Source of the DNA: Actinacidiphila rubida
GTDB taxonomy: Bacteria; Actinomycetota; Actinomycetes; Streptomycetales; Streptomycetaceae
Reading direction: 5' to 3'
Length of the DNA: 64,000 nucleotides
NCBI RefSeq assembly: GCF_900110255.1
Contig: NZ_FODD01000005.1
Coordinates: 242,826 to 306,825 of the forward strand
A program made the translations under genes and the position numbers. Shown here one piece after another: positions 1 through 7,761 of the stretch. Positions within the stretch are counted from its first letter, which is position 1. Each line of letters opens with the position of its first letter. The notes below the pieces were generated by a model, which saw only the letters and a program-made list of their open reading frames with translations, made no database searches and was not told the origin of the DNA.

Positions 1-732
1 GGCGCGCAGGGCCTGGCCTGGGTGCGCGTCGGCGACGGGAACGCGCTGACCGGCCCGATCGCCAAGTTCCTCACCGAGCAGGACGTCGCCGCGCTGCTGG
101 GCGCGGTCGGCGCCAAGCCGGGCACCGCGATCTTCTTCGGCGCAGGCGAGTTCGACGAGGTCTCGAAGATCATGGGCCCGGTCCGGGTCGAGGCGGCCAA
201 GCGCGCCGGGCAGTTCGACGAGGACGTCTTCCGGTTCTGCTGGATCGTGGACTTCCCGATGTTCGAGCGCAACGAGGACACCGGGCAGATCGAGTTCTCG
301 CACAACCCGTTCTCGATGCCGCAGGGCGGCCTGGACGCGCTGCTGACCAAGGACCCGCTGGACATCCTGGCCTGGCAGTACGACATCGTCTGCAACGGCA
401 TTGAGCTGTCGTCCGGCGCGATCAGGAACCACGAACCCGACGTGATGTACAAGGCGTTCGAGATCGCCGGGTACGACCGGGCCACCGTGGAGGCCGAGTT
501 CGGCGGCATGCTGCGCGCGTTCCACTACGGCGCCCCGCCGCACGGCGGCATCGCCCCGGGCGTGGACCGCATGGTCATGCTGCTCGCGGACGAGCCCAAC
601 ATCCGCGAGACGATCGCCTTCCCGCTGAACCAGAACGCCCAGGACCTGCTGATGGGCGCGCCGTCGGAGGTCACCGAGGCCCGTCTGCGGGAGCTGCACA
701 TCTCGCTGCGCAAGCCGCCGCAGAAGTCCTGA
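1..732 (+). CDS. aspS: Aspartyl-tRNA synthetase, C-terminal part (5' end outside window)
   Basis: Charges tRNA-Asp with aspartate in the cytoplasm. The reading frame is open from base 1, so only the last 243 codons are present; the apparent GTG at 22 is internal. Visible are the GAQGLAW stretch typical of bacterial AspRS, the catalytic-core segment [21 protein letters not shown], and class II motif 3 in [12 protein letters not shown] near the end. The gene ends with a tail ending RKPPQKS, followed at once by a strong hairpin terminator. Nothing is unusual apart from truncation by the window edge. Confidence 0.97.
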   Translation, partial: GAQGLAWVRVGDGNALTGPIAKFLTEQDVAALLGAVGAKPGTAIFFGAGEFDEVSKIMGPVRVEAAKRAGQFDEDVFRFCWIVDFPMFERNEDTGQIEFSHNPFSMPQGGLDALLTKDPLDILAWQYDIVCNGIELSSGAIRNHEPDVMYKAFEIAGYDRATVEAEFGGMLRAFHYGAPPHGGIAPGVDRMVMLLADEPNIRETIAFPLNQNAQDLLMGAPSEVTEARLRELHISLRKPPQKS

Positions 733-744
733 CCCGACGCACCT

Positions 745-777
745 GAAAGGGGGCACCCACGGCGGGTGCCCCCTTTC
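745..777 (+). terminator. Rho-independent-type terminator after aspS
   Basis: Perfect 14-bp stem (GAAAGGGGGCACCC at 745-758 with its complement at 764-777) around a 5-nt loop, 13 bp after the aspS stop. No long T-run follows, as is usual in Streptomyces. Confidence 0.85.
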
Positions 778-860
778 GTGCTGCCGTGCGAAGAAGTTTT
801 CGGGGTAGGGCAACCCGCATGGGGGGTCACGGGGTTCAACGGGTGTGGAGAGGACACACG

Positions 861-1370
861 GTGAGCGAACCCGGGTTCGAGGAGTGGGTTGCGGCCAGGG
901 GCCCCAGGCTCCTGCGCGTCGCCTGGCTCCTCACGGGCGACGCGCACCTCGCCGAGGACCTGCTGCAGACCGTGCTGGCCAGGATCTGGCCCAAATGGCC
1001 CCGGATAGCCGGGGAGAACCCGGAGGCCTACGCCCGCAAGGCCCTGGTGCACACCCACGCCTCGTGGTGGCGCCGCCGCTGGCGGGGCGAGCTGCCGCAC
1101 GGCGAACTGCCGGACCTGGCCGGCCCGGACGACCCGTTCGCGGAGGTCGACCTGGAGCAGGCCCTGGCCGCGGCGATCCGCGCGCTGCCGGTGCGGCAGC
1201 GCGCGGTCGTGGTGCTGCGCTACTTCGAGGACCTGAGCGTCGCCGAGACGGCCGAGGTGCTGCGCTGCTCGGAGGGCACGGTCAAGAGCCAGGCGTCGAA
1301 GGCGCTGCACTCGCTGCGCGACCGGCTGCCGGCCGCCGTGGCCGCGGACGGAGGTGGTCTCGGTGACTGA
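861..1370 (+). CDS. SigE-family (ECF-type) RNA polymerase sigma factor
   Basis: A 169-residue two-domain sigma factor. Region 2 is visible in the first third (GDAHLAEDLLQTVLARIW) and region 4 near the C-terminus (ALPVRQRAVVVLRYFEDLS, then the helix-turn-helix AETAEVLRCSEGTVKSQ). The GTG at 861 is preferred over an upstream ATG (786) because GAGAGG lies just before it. It overlaps the next gene by 8 bp, so the pair is translationally coupled. Length and motifs fit the compact SigE family (TIGR02983 type) common in Streptomyces. The partner downstream is probably its regulator. Target promoters cannot be read from the sequence. Confidence 0.93.
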   Translation: MSEPGFEEWVAARGPRLLRVAWLLTGDAHLAEDLLQTVLARIWPKWPRIAGENPEAYARKALVHTHASWWRRRWRGELPHGELPDLAGPDDPFAEVDLEQALAAAIRALPVRQRAVVVLRYFEDLSVAETAEVLRCSEGTVKSQASKALHSLRDRLPAAVAADGGGLGD

Positions 1371-2163
1371 CCACGACGACCTGTGCCCGGGCCCGGGCCC
1401 CGGCACCACCGCCGAGGCCGCGGAGCACGAGCTGCGTGTGCTGCTGGAGCGCGCGGTGCCCCAACTGCCCGCGCCCGCCCAGCGGCTGGAGAGCGTACGG
1501 GAACGGGTGCGGCGGCGCAGAAGGCGCCGGGCCGCCGGGGTGTCCGTCACCGCGGTGGTCGCGATCGCGGCGGCCGGACTGCTGCTGCCCGGCGCCGGCG
1601 ACCGGGACGGCGGCCGCCCGCAGGCCTCGGCCAGCCTGGCCCCGCCCGCCTCGGGCAGCGCCTCCGCCACCTCACCGCCCCTCCCGACGGTGCCGCCCGG
1701 CTACGACCTGATGCCCTTCGACAACCTCGCGGGCCTGCGGCTGGTGCTGCCGTCGGACTGGGTCGCGCTCTCCGCGGTCGGCTCGACCCGGGCCTACGTC
1801 TCCACGCAGTCCCTCGGCCTGCCCCAGGGCGGCTGCGAGCACCAGCTCGACGACTTCTGCACGCCGCTGGACCGCACCCTCGCGGACGACGGCGTCCTGG
1901 TGCAGTTCTCCCTCGTCTCCAGCAAGGGGCTGACCGGCAAGCTGCGCGGGACCGCCGACACCACCGGCGTCACGGCCGTCAGCGTCCAGCCGGTGCTGAC
2001 CGCCTGCCGCACGGTCGGCGGCACCGAGCAGCTGGGCACGGTGATCCTCGGCGCCGCGGACTCCCCCGTGATGGTCGCCGCGACCGCCTGCATGGCGCAC
2101 CCGCGCCCCGCCCAGGAGGCCCGCGTGCGGGCCGTGCTGTCCACGGCCCTCGTGCCGTCCTGA
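1363..2163 (+). CDS. Membrane protein coupled to the SigE-family sigma factor (possible anti-sigma factor)
   Basis: A 266-residue protein: cytoplasmic N-terminus with an arginine-rich stretch (about residues 46-57), one membrane helix (about 58-78), a Ala/Ser/Pro linker and an extracellular domain of about 160 residues with several Cys. GTG at 1363 has GGAGG 8 nt upstream and overlaps the sigma gene's end; an in-frame GTG at 1354 is the alternative. This layout (short N-terminal part, one helix, exported domain) is standard for proteins encoded after SigE-family sigma genes. I see no zinc anti-sigma HxxxCxxC motif, so the anti-sigma role is inferred from position only. Confidence 0.75.
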   Translation: MTDHDDLCPGPGPGTTAEAAEHELRVLLERAVPQLPAPAQRLESVRERVRRRRRRRAAGVSVTAVVAIAAAGLLLPGAGDRDGGRPQASASLAPPASGSASATSPPLPTVPPGYDLMPFDNLAGLRLVLPSDWVALSAVGSTRAYVSTQSLGLPQGGCEHQLDDFCTPLDRTLADDGVLVQFSLVSSKGLTGKLRGTADTTGVTAVSVQPVLTACRTVGGTEQLGTVILGAADSPVMVAATACMAHPRPAQEARVRAVLSTALVPS

Positions 2164-2307
2164 GCCCCCTGACCGCGTTCCCCTCCGTTCGCCCCCGCAC
2201 GCCTCCGTACGCCGCGTGAGGGCGTCCGGCCCGCCGCCCTGGGCGGCGGCGTTCACCCCGACTCCGACCCAGCCGTGACCTTCCTCGTGAAAGGCCGTTC
2301 TCCGAAC

Positions 2308-3096
2308 ATGCGCACAGCCCGCCGAGTGACCCTGCCCGCGGCCGCCGCCGTCCTCGCCGCACTCGCCGCGTCCACCCTGCTGACCGGATGCGGCGGCGAC
2401 GCCTCCGGCGCGCAGCCGTCCCGGGTCTCCGAGGTCGCGCCGCTGGGGACCGTGCCGCCGCAGGTCGGCGGGGCCGGCAAGCAGGCGCCCGTGCCGCAGC
2501 CCGCCGGGCTGCCCGGCGTCGGCCCGCGGACCCTCGCCGGTATCCCCGCGGACGCCCAGCAGGCGGTGCTGGTCACGGGTGCAGGGCGCGACGCCACGAC
2601 GGCGAAGGTCACCCTCTTCCGGCACGACCCGGAGGCGGGCTGGGTGCCCGCGGGCCCGGTGTGGACCGCGCACAACGCCGCCCACGGCTGGACCGCGGAC
2701 CACCACACCGGTGACCTGCGCAGTCCCGTCGGCGTCTTCGGCCTCACCGACGCCGGCGGCCGGCTGGCCGACCCCGGCACCCGGCTCACCTACGACCACG
2801 CGCCGATCGGCTTCACCGTCCACGGGACCGGCGTCGACGGCGAACCCCTCAGGGGCGCCTTCGACTACGTCATCGCCATCAACTACAACCGCCAGCCGGG
2901 GACGTCCCCGCGCGACTGGACGCGCCCGCTCGGGCAGTCCCGCGGCGGCGGCATCTGGCTGCACGTGGACCACGGCGGCCCGACCGAGGGCTGCGTGAGC
3001 CTGCCGCCCGAGGCGATGCGGACCCTGCTGCGCGACCTGGATCCGGCGCGGCACCCCGTCGTGGTGATGGGTGACGCCGCGTCCCTGGCCCGCTGA
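2308..3096 (+). CDS. L,D-transpeptidase (YkuD-type) lipoprotein
   Basis: A 262-residue exported enzyme that probably makes 3-3 crosslinks in peptidoglycan or attaches proteins to it. The signal sequence ends in a lipobox, LLTGC, with Cys28. The catalytic signature is WLHVDHGGPTEGCVSLP with the nucleophile at Cys229; the spacing His...GC fits the YkuD fold. ATG 2308 is chosen over 2275 because the signal peptide begins there. Compared with longer actinobacterial L,D-transpeptidases it lacks the Ig-like domains. It stands alone between the sigma pair and metG, with a hairpin after its stop. Confidence 0.85.
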   Translation: MRTARRVTLPAAAAVLAALAASTLLTGCGGDASGAQPSRVSEVAPLGTVPPQVGGAGKQAPVPQPAGLPGVGPRTLAGIPADAQQAVLVTGAGRDATTAKVTLFRHDPEAGWVPAGPVWTAHNAAHGWTADHHTGDLRSPVGVFGLTDAGGRLADPGTRLTYDHAPIGFTVHGTGVDGEPLRGAFDYVIAINYNRQPGTSPRDWTRPLGQSRGGGIWLHVDHGGPTEGCVSLPPEAMRTLLRDLDPARHPVVVMGDAASLAR

Positions 3097-3122
3097 GGCC
3101 GCGCAGACCCTCCAAGACGCCG

Positions 3123-3152
3123 CTGCCGGCCCCGGGGAGCCGGGGCCGGCAG
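3123..3152. terminator. Bidirectional terminator between convergent genes
   Basis: Perfect 13-bp stem (CTGCCGGCCCCGG and its complement) with a 4-nt loop, between the stop of the L,D-transpeptidase gene (3096) and the stop of metG (3168, minus strand). Confidence 0.8.
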
Positions 3153-3167
3153 GAGGCGCGCGGAGGG

Positions 3168-4910
3168 TCAGGCGGCCTGGTCGTCGCCGCCGAAGCGCTC
3201 GACGTAGCCGGCCAGGTCCTCGTCGGTGATCTTCGCGAACAGCACCGGCGGGACGGTGAACGGCGTGCCGGCCGGCACCGACGCCAGCGAGCGGGCCTCG
3301 TCCGCGGTCACCCACGCGGCGTCGTCCGACGCCAGCGCGAACGCGCCGCGCATGGCCTTCGCCGAGGACGGGATGAACGGCTCGGACACGATCGCGTAGA
3401 GGTGGATGAGGTTCATCGCCGTGCGCAGGGTGAGCGCGGCGCCCTCGGGGTCGGTCTTGATCTCCATCCAGGGGGCCTTCTCCTCCAGGTAGGAGTTGCC
3501 CGCGCTCCACAGTGCGCGCAGCGCCTGCGCCGCCTTGCGGAACTGGAGGGTGTCCAGGTGCGACTCGTACTCCGTGAGCAGGCCGGCGATCTGCTCGCCG
3601 AGCTTCGCCTCCGCCTCGCCGGCCGGCGCGCCCGCCGGGACGTCGTCGCCGAACCGCTTGCGGGAGAAGGACAGCACGCGGTTGACGAAGTTGCCGAGGG
3701 TGTCGGCCAGGTCCTTGTTCACCGAGGACGCGAAGAGCTCCCAGGTGAACGAGGTGTCGTCGGACTCCGGCGCGTTGGCGATCAGGAAGTAGCGCCAGTA
3801 GTCGGCCGGCAGGAGTTCCAGCGCGGCGTCGGTGAAGATGCCGCGGCGCTGCGAGGTGGAGAACTTCCCGCCATAGTAGTTCAGCCAGTTGAAGGCCTTG
3901 ACGTAGTCGACCTTCTTCCACGGCTCGCGGGTGCCCAGCTCGGTTGCCGGGAACATCACGGTGTGGAAGGGGACGTTGTCCTTGGCCATGAACTGCGTGT
4001 AGCGGACGGGGTTCTCACCGGCGTCGGCCTCGTACCACCAGGACTTCCAGTCCCGGTTCGCCGCATCGGTGCCCTGCGCGGCGTCCGCCCATTCCTTCGT
4101 GGAACCGATGTACTCGACCGGAGCGTCGAACCAGACGTAGAAGACCTTGCCCTCGGCGGCCAGTTCGGGCCAGGTGTCGGCGGGGACGGGGACGCCCCAT
4201 TCGAGGTCGCGGGTGATCGCCCGGTCCTTGAGCCCTTCGGTCAGCCACTTGCGGGCGATGGACGACGCGAGCGTCGGCCAGTCCGCGCTGTTGGCGTCGA
4301 TCCAGGACTCGACCTCGCCCGCCAGCTTCGACTGCAGGAGGAACAGGTGCTTGGTCTCCCTGACTTCCAGCGCGGTGCTCCCGCTGATCGCCGACCGCGG
4401 TTCGATGAGGTCGGTCGGGTCGAGCACGCGGGTGCAGTTCTCGCACTGGTCGCCGCGCGCCTTGTCGTACCCGCAGTGCGGGCAGGTGCCGACGATGTAG
4501 CGGTCGGGCAGGAAGCGCTCGTCGGTCAGGGAGTAGACCTGCCGGATCGCGCGCTCCTCGATGAACCCGTTGGCGTGCAGCCGCCGGGCGAAGTGCTGGG
4601 TGATGTCCCGGTTCTCCGCCGAGGAGCTGCGGCCGAAGTGGTCGAAGGACAGCTCGAACCCGTCGTAGATCGCCTTCTGGGCGTCGTGCGCCTGCGCGCA
4701 GAAGACGTCGACCGGCAGCCCGGCCTCCTTGGCGGCCAGTTCCGCGGGGGTGCCGTGCTCGTCCGTGGCGCAGATGTAGAGCACGTCGTGGCCGCGCTGC
4801 CGCAGGTACCGGGAGTAGACATCCGCCGGGAGCATGGACCCCACCATGTTGCCCAGGTGCTTGATCCCGTTGATATAGGGCAGGGCTGAGGTGATGAGGT
4901 GACGAGCCAT
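3168..4910 (-). CDS. metG: Methionyl-tRNA synthetase
   Basis: A 580-residue class I synthetase that charges tRNA-Met in the cytoplasm. The N-terminus has [13 protein letters not shown], the HIGH-box equivalent (HLGN at residues 18-21). A zinc-knuckle pattern CPHCGYDK...CENC lies at about residues 140-160, and the KMSKS loop appears as KFSTS at residues 349-353. The C-terminal part is the helical anticodon-binding domain. The ATG at 4910 gives a canonical N-terminus ([12 protein letters not shown]). KFSTS deviates from the textbook KMSKS but such variants occur in this MetRS subtype. It is divergent from the DUF397 gene at 5145. Confidence 0.96.
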   Translation of the reverse strand: MARHLITSALPYINGIKHLGNMVGSMLPADVYSRYLRQRGHDVLYICATDEHGTPAELAAKEAGLPVDVFCAQAHDAQKAIYDGFELSFDHFGRSSSAENRDITQHFARRLHANGFIEERAIRQVYSLTDERFLPDRYIVGTCPHCGYDKARGDQCENCTRVLDPTDLIEPRSAISGSTALEVRETKHLFLLQSKLAGEVESWIDANSADWPTLASSIARKWLTEGLKDRAITRDLEWGVPVPADTWPELAAEGKVFYVWFDAPVEYIGSTKEWADAAQGTDAANRDWKSWWYEADAGENPVRYTQFMAKDNVPFHTVMFPATELGTREPWKKVDYVKAFNWLNYYGGKFSTSQRRGIFTDAALELLPADYWRYFLIANAPESDDTSFTWELFASSVNKDLADTLGNFVNRVLSFSRKRFGDDVPAGAPAGEAEAKLGEQIAGLLTEYESHLDTLQFRKAAQALRALWSAGNSYLEEKAPWMEIKTDPEGAALTLRTAMNLIHLYAIVSEPFIPSSAKAMRGAFALASDDAAWVTADEARSLASVPAGTPFTVPPVLFAKITDEDLAGYVERFGGDDQAA

Positions 4911-5055
4911 TGCAGGCTGCTCCCAATTCGTTGCACGGAGTGAAGAATTCCTCTACGGACCGTCAATATCGTATCCGACCGCACGGGAGCGCCCGGCTGG
5001 TTTTCGGGCCGGTGACCACCCGCTGAACCAGGGCCCGCGGATCACGCGGAGTGAC

Positions 5056-5089
5056 TGCACGTGCACATGCACGTGCATATGCACGTGCT
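5056..5089. promoter_or_regulatory. Three tandem TGCACGTGCA palindromes (candidate XRE operators)
   Basis: The 10-bp palindrome TGCACGTGCA occurs at 5056-5065 and 5068-5077, with a one-mismatch copy at 5080-5089, so the units repeat every 12 bp. The block lies in the divergent gap between metG (start 4910) and the DUF397 gene (start 5145). The same palindrome recurs before the neighbouring XRE gene (5971 and 5996). A binding site for that XRE regulator is inferred, not shown. Confidence 0.6.
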
Positions 5090-5144
5090 CTTCCTTCGAG
5101 TTATCATCTCCCGTACCAGACACGGCACTTATGGGGAGTGACTG

Positions 5145-5384
5145 ATGCGCCGGACGCACAATGGAATGTCGGCGGAAGACCTCGATGGGGTCGTCTGGCA
5201 GAAGAGCCGTCACAGCAATGCCAATGGCACGTGCATGGAGTTCGCCGCACTGCCGGGCGGCGAGGTCGCGGTGCGCAATTCGCGCTTTCCGGACGGTCCC
5301 GCGCTGATATACACGAAAGCGGAGATCGAGTCGATGATCATCGGGGTGAAGGCCGGCGAGTTCGACCATCTCGCCGAACGCTGA
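5145..5384 (+). CDS. DUF397 small protein
   Basis: A 79-residue protein of the DUF397 family, recognisable from the N-terminal VVWQKSRHSNANGTCMEFA, the central AVRNSRFPDGPALIYTKAEI and the short acidic C-terminus. DUF397 proteins are typically encoded beside XRE regulators in Streptomyces and modulate them; the biochemical role is not settled. The ATG at 5145 has GGGGAG 7 nt upstream. Its XRE partner is probably the gene at 6085, with an RsbW-like ATPase gene between them on the other strand, the arrangement of WhiJ-type loci. Its promoter region carries the triple palindrome. Confidence 0.88.
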   Translation: MRRTHNGMSAEDLDGVVWQKSRHSNANGTCMEFAALPGGEVAVRNSRFPDGPALIYTKAEIESMIIGVKAGEFDHLAER

Positions 5385-5429
5385 TCCGGCGCGCTGCGGA
5401 ACCGATCCGCGGCAGGGGGCCCGGCCGGT

Positions 5430-5903
5430 TCAGCGCGGGCCGGGCGCGAGGAACAGCGCCCAGACGACCTTGCCGGCGCCGCTGAGCGGGTGCCAGCCCC
5501 AGTTCTCGCTGAACGAGTCGACCAGGTGCAGTCCGCGGCCGGTCTCGGCGACGTAGTCGGCGTCCTTGGTCACGGGCGCCACCGTGCTGGGGTCGCGCAC
5601 CGCGCACACCACGCGGGAGGTCCAGCGGACCAGGCTCAGCCGTACCGGCGCTCCGGGCGCGCCGACGGGAACCGCGTAGCGCAGTGCGTTGGTCACCAGT
5701 TCCGACGAGACCAGTTCGATGGAGTCGCGCAGCGGGGTCAGGTCCCAGCGCTGCAGGGTCGCGCGGGTGAAGCGGCGCGCCTCGCGCACCGACTCCAGAG
5801 CCGCCGGCAGCTCACAGGTGGCCCCGTTGGCCGCGGCGAGCCGCTCCGGTGCGAGCACGCCCTGCCATAACGGTTCCAGCACAGCTGTTGCCTCTGCCCT
5901 CAT
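5430..5903 (-). CDS. RsbW-like ATP-binding protein (HATPase_c_2)
   Basis: A 157-residue protein with a GHKL ATPase fold: N-box ELVSSELVTNALRYA and the G-box GRGLHLVDSFSENWGWHP near the C-terminus. Such proteins are serine kinases or anti-sigma-like regulators in Streptomyces. The ATG at 5903 (MRAEATAVLEPL) is chosen because the domain begins soon after; longer starts exist upstream but run through the operator region. Codon 12 (plus-strand bases 5868-5870) is TTA, so translation probably depends on the bldA tRNA. It is divergent from the XRE gene at 6085 and shares a gap with TGCACGTG palindromes. Confidence 0.87.
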   Translation of the reverse strand: MRAEATAVLEPLWQGVLAPERLAAANGATCELPAALESVREARRFTRATLQRWDLTPLRDSIELVSSELVTNALRYAVPVGAPGAPVRLSLVRWTSRVVCAVRDPSTVAPVTKDADYVAETGRGLHLVDSFSENWGWHPLSGAGKVVWALFLAPGPR

Positions 5904-5970
5904 GCGAGCCCCCGAGGTATCTGCACGACCACCATGCTCATGGATCAGCACCCCGTGTTGCAAGAGCGTC

Positions 5971-6005
5971 TGCACGTGCATCTGCAAGGAATTGATGCAC
6001 GTGTC
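5971..6005. promoter_or_regulatory. TGCACGTG palindromes between ATPase and XRE genes
   Basis: One exact TGCACGTGCA (5971-5980) and one half-matching copy, TGCACGTGTC (5996-6005), with starts 25 bp apart, close to twice the 12-bp spacing seen at 5056-5089. They sit in the 181-bp divergent gap between the RsbW-like gene and the XRE gene and are candidate autoregulatory sites. Confidence 0.55.
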
Positions 6006-6084
6006 GATGGAGAGTGACCGAATGGGTACTGCGCGCAGTCCATTAGTGGCAGACTGCTGATGAACCAAGGGCGGAGCGTGACCT

Positions 6085-6951
6085 ATGAGCGCAGGGCAGC
6101 CGGGAGGCGGCTCCATCGTGCGGCGGATGCTGCTCGGCGCGCAGCTGCGGAGGCTGCGCGAGTCCCGGGGCATCTCCCGGGAGGACGCGGGCTACTCGAT
6201 CCGGGCCTCCGAGTCGAAGATCAGCCGCATGGAGCTGGGCCGGGTCTCCTTCAAGGAGCGTGACGTCGCCGACCTGCTGACGCTCTACGGCGTCACCGAG
6301 GAGCCCGAGCGGCAGGCGCTGCTCGGCCTGGTGCGCGAGGCCAACGCGGCCGGCTGGTGGCACGGTTACGGCGAGGTCATGCCGACCTGGTTCCAGACGT
6401 ACGTCGGCCTGGAGGAGTCCGCGGCCCTGATCCGCACCTTCGAGGTGCAGTTCGTGCACGGCCTGCTGCAGACCGAGGAGTACATCCGGTCGGTGATCAG
6501 GCTGGGCCACCCCGAGGGCGCCGAGGCCTGGGTGGAGCGGCGCGTGGGGCTGCGCCTGGAGCGGCAGAAGCTCCTGGTGTCCGAGCGGGCGCCGCACTTC
6601 GTCGCGGTGATGGACGAGGGCGCGCTGCGCCGGCCGTTCGGCGGCCCGGCCCTGATGCGCGAGCAGGTCCGGCACATCCTGGAGACCGCGGAGGCGCCCA
6701 ACGTCGACGTGCGCATCCTGCCGTTCGCGACCGGCGGGCACCCCGCCGGCGGCGGCGCCTTCACCCTGCTGAGCTTCCCCGAGTCCGACCTGCCCGACCT
6801 CGTCTACCTGGAGCAGCTGACCGGCGCGCTCTACATCGACAAGCACGACGAGGTCGTGGAGTACACCAAGGCCATGGACGCGCTGGACCGGATGGCGCTC
6901 GACCCCGCGGACTCCCTGGACTGGCTGCACGCCTTCCAGCGGGAGCTGTGA
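6085..6951 (+). CDS. XRE-family regulator with DUF5753 domain
   Basis: A 288-residue DNA-binding protein. The N-terminal helix-turn-helix spans about residues 14-70 (LGAQLRRLRESRGISREDAG, then IRASESKISRMELGR), and the rest is the DUF5753-type domain usual in Streptomyces XRE regulators (QTYVGLEESAALIRTFEVQF, HGLLQTEEYIRSVI, ADSLDWLHAF at the end). ATG 6085 follows GGAGCG. It belongs to the DUF397/ATPase/XRE module at 5.1-7.0 kb and probably binds the nearby GCACGTGC palindromes. No TTA codon is present in this gene, unlike the XRE gene at 38936. Confidence 0.92.
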   Translation: MSAGQPGGGSIVRRMLLGAQLRRLRESRGISREDAGYSIRASESKISRMELGRVSFKERDVADLLTLYGVTEEPERQALLGLVREANAAGWWHGYGEVMPTWFQTYVGLEESAALIRTFEVQFVHGLLQTEEYIRSVIRLGHPEGAEAWVERRVGLRLERQKLLVSERAPHFVAVMDEGALRRPFGGPALMREQVRHILETAEAPNVDVRILPFATGGHPAGGGAFTLLSFPESDLPDLVYLEQLTGALYIDKHDEVVEYTKAMDALDRMALDPADSLDWLHAFQREL

Positions 6952-6989
6952 GCGCGGACCGCGCGAGCGGAGGCACCGCACGAGCGGAA

Positions 6990-7021
6990 GGCGATCTTCA
7001 CCCCGCGGGGTGAATATCGCC
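6990..7021. terminator. 32-bp near-perfect palindrome after XRE gene
   Basis: GGCGAT-c-TTCACCCCGCGGGGTGAA-t-ATCGCC reads as an inverted repeat with a single mismatched pair and no spacer. It lies 39 bp after the XRE stop and about 95 bp before the STAS start. It may be a terminator hairpin or a dimer-binding operator for the STAS gene; the sequence alone does not decide. Confidence 0.5.
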
Positions 7022-7116
7022 CCCTGATGCCCCGGGCACCCTCCCGCGTGACGCTGCGTTTCCCCTACGGTTACTGCAGGTCACGTGCGGGGCCGACGGT
7101 ACGAGGGGGACGTGCG

Positions 7117-7533
7117 GTGCACCACGACGGGGAGCAGCGGCCGGAGTACGCCCGCCGGTTGGGCGAGAGCATCCCGCCGCCGACGCCGTACGCGCGCAGC
7201 TACCGGGTGCAGGAGATCACCGTGGTGGAGCTGTCCGGCGAGATCGACCTGGGCGCCGCCGACGACGTCGAGGAGCACCTGTCGGCCGCCGCGCTGTGGC
7301 CCGCGCCGCTGGTGGTGGTCATCGACCTGTGCGGCCTGGACTTCATCGACTGCTTCGGGCTGTCGCTGCTGCTGCGCGCCCGGCGCCGGGTGCTGGACCG
7401 GGGCGGCCGCCTCCGGATGGCCTGCGACCACCGGCCGACCGGCAAGCTGCTCGCGATGACCGGCCTCGACGGTGTCTTCCGCCCGTTCCCCACCCTGGAC
7501 GAGGCCCTGGCGCAGGAGCCCACCGAGAGCTGA
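7117..7533 (+). CDS. STAS-domain protein (anti-anti-sigma-like)
   Basis: A 138-residue protein. A STAS fold covers residues 30-135: VQEITVVELSGEIDL, VVVIDLCGLDFIDCFGLSLLL, then GGRLRMACDHRPTGKLLAMTGL. The GTG at 7117 has GAGGGGGA 6 nt upstream; the frame extends up to 7027 but without a ribosome site. The position normally holding the phosphorylatable serine (DSxGL) is Cys79 (DCFGL), so switching by a RsbW-type kinase may be lost or altered. It could work with the ATPase encoded at 5430, but no direct link is visible. A terminator with a T-run follows. Confidence 0.87.
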   Translation: MHHDGEQRPEYARRLGESIPPPTPYARSYRVQEITVVELSGEIDLGAADDVEEHLSAAALWPAPLVVVIDLCGLDFIDCFGLSLLLRARRRVLDRGGRLRMACDHRPTGKLLAMTGLDGVFRPFPTLDEALAQEPTES

Positions 7534-7548
7534 GTCCCGCCCGCCCGG

Positions 7549-7580
7549 GCCCTTTTCGGCACCTGCCGGAAAGGGCTTTT
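7549..7580 (+). terminator. Terminator after STAS gene
   Basis: 13-bp stem with one G:T-type mismatch (GCCCTTTTCGGCA at 7549-7561 against TGCCGGAAAGGGC at 7564-7576), immediately followed by TTTT, so it reads as a classical intrinsic terminator on the plus strand. Confidence 0.75.
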
Positions 7581-7761
7581 GCCGCGTCGGCCATCTCACA
7601 TTTTGTGCATCCCGAATTTCCGCGGGTACGGTCACCCGCCGGGCGGTAGGGGACCGCACCGGGGTTCACGTGTGACTGGAGTCATACATTCCCCCGGCTT
7701 TCCAGTGATAGACGTTGGGGCTTCGCCGTATGGGGCGGGCCTCCGGACCGAAGGTGTGGAA

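Noticed and set aside
1672..3921. 749-residue minus-strand frame across two genes
   Set aside because: Covers the opposite strand of the sigma partner, the L,D-transpeptidase and part of metG in another frame; composition is typical of high-GC shadow frames.
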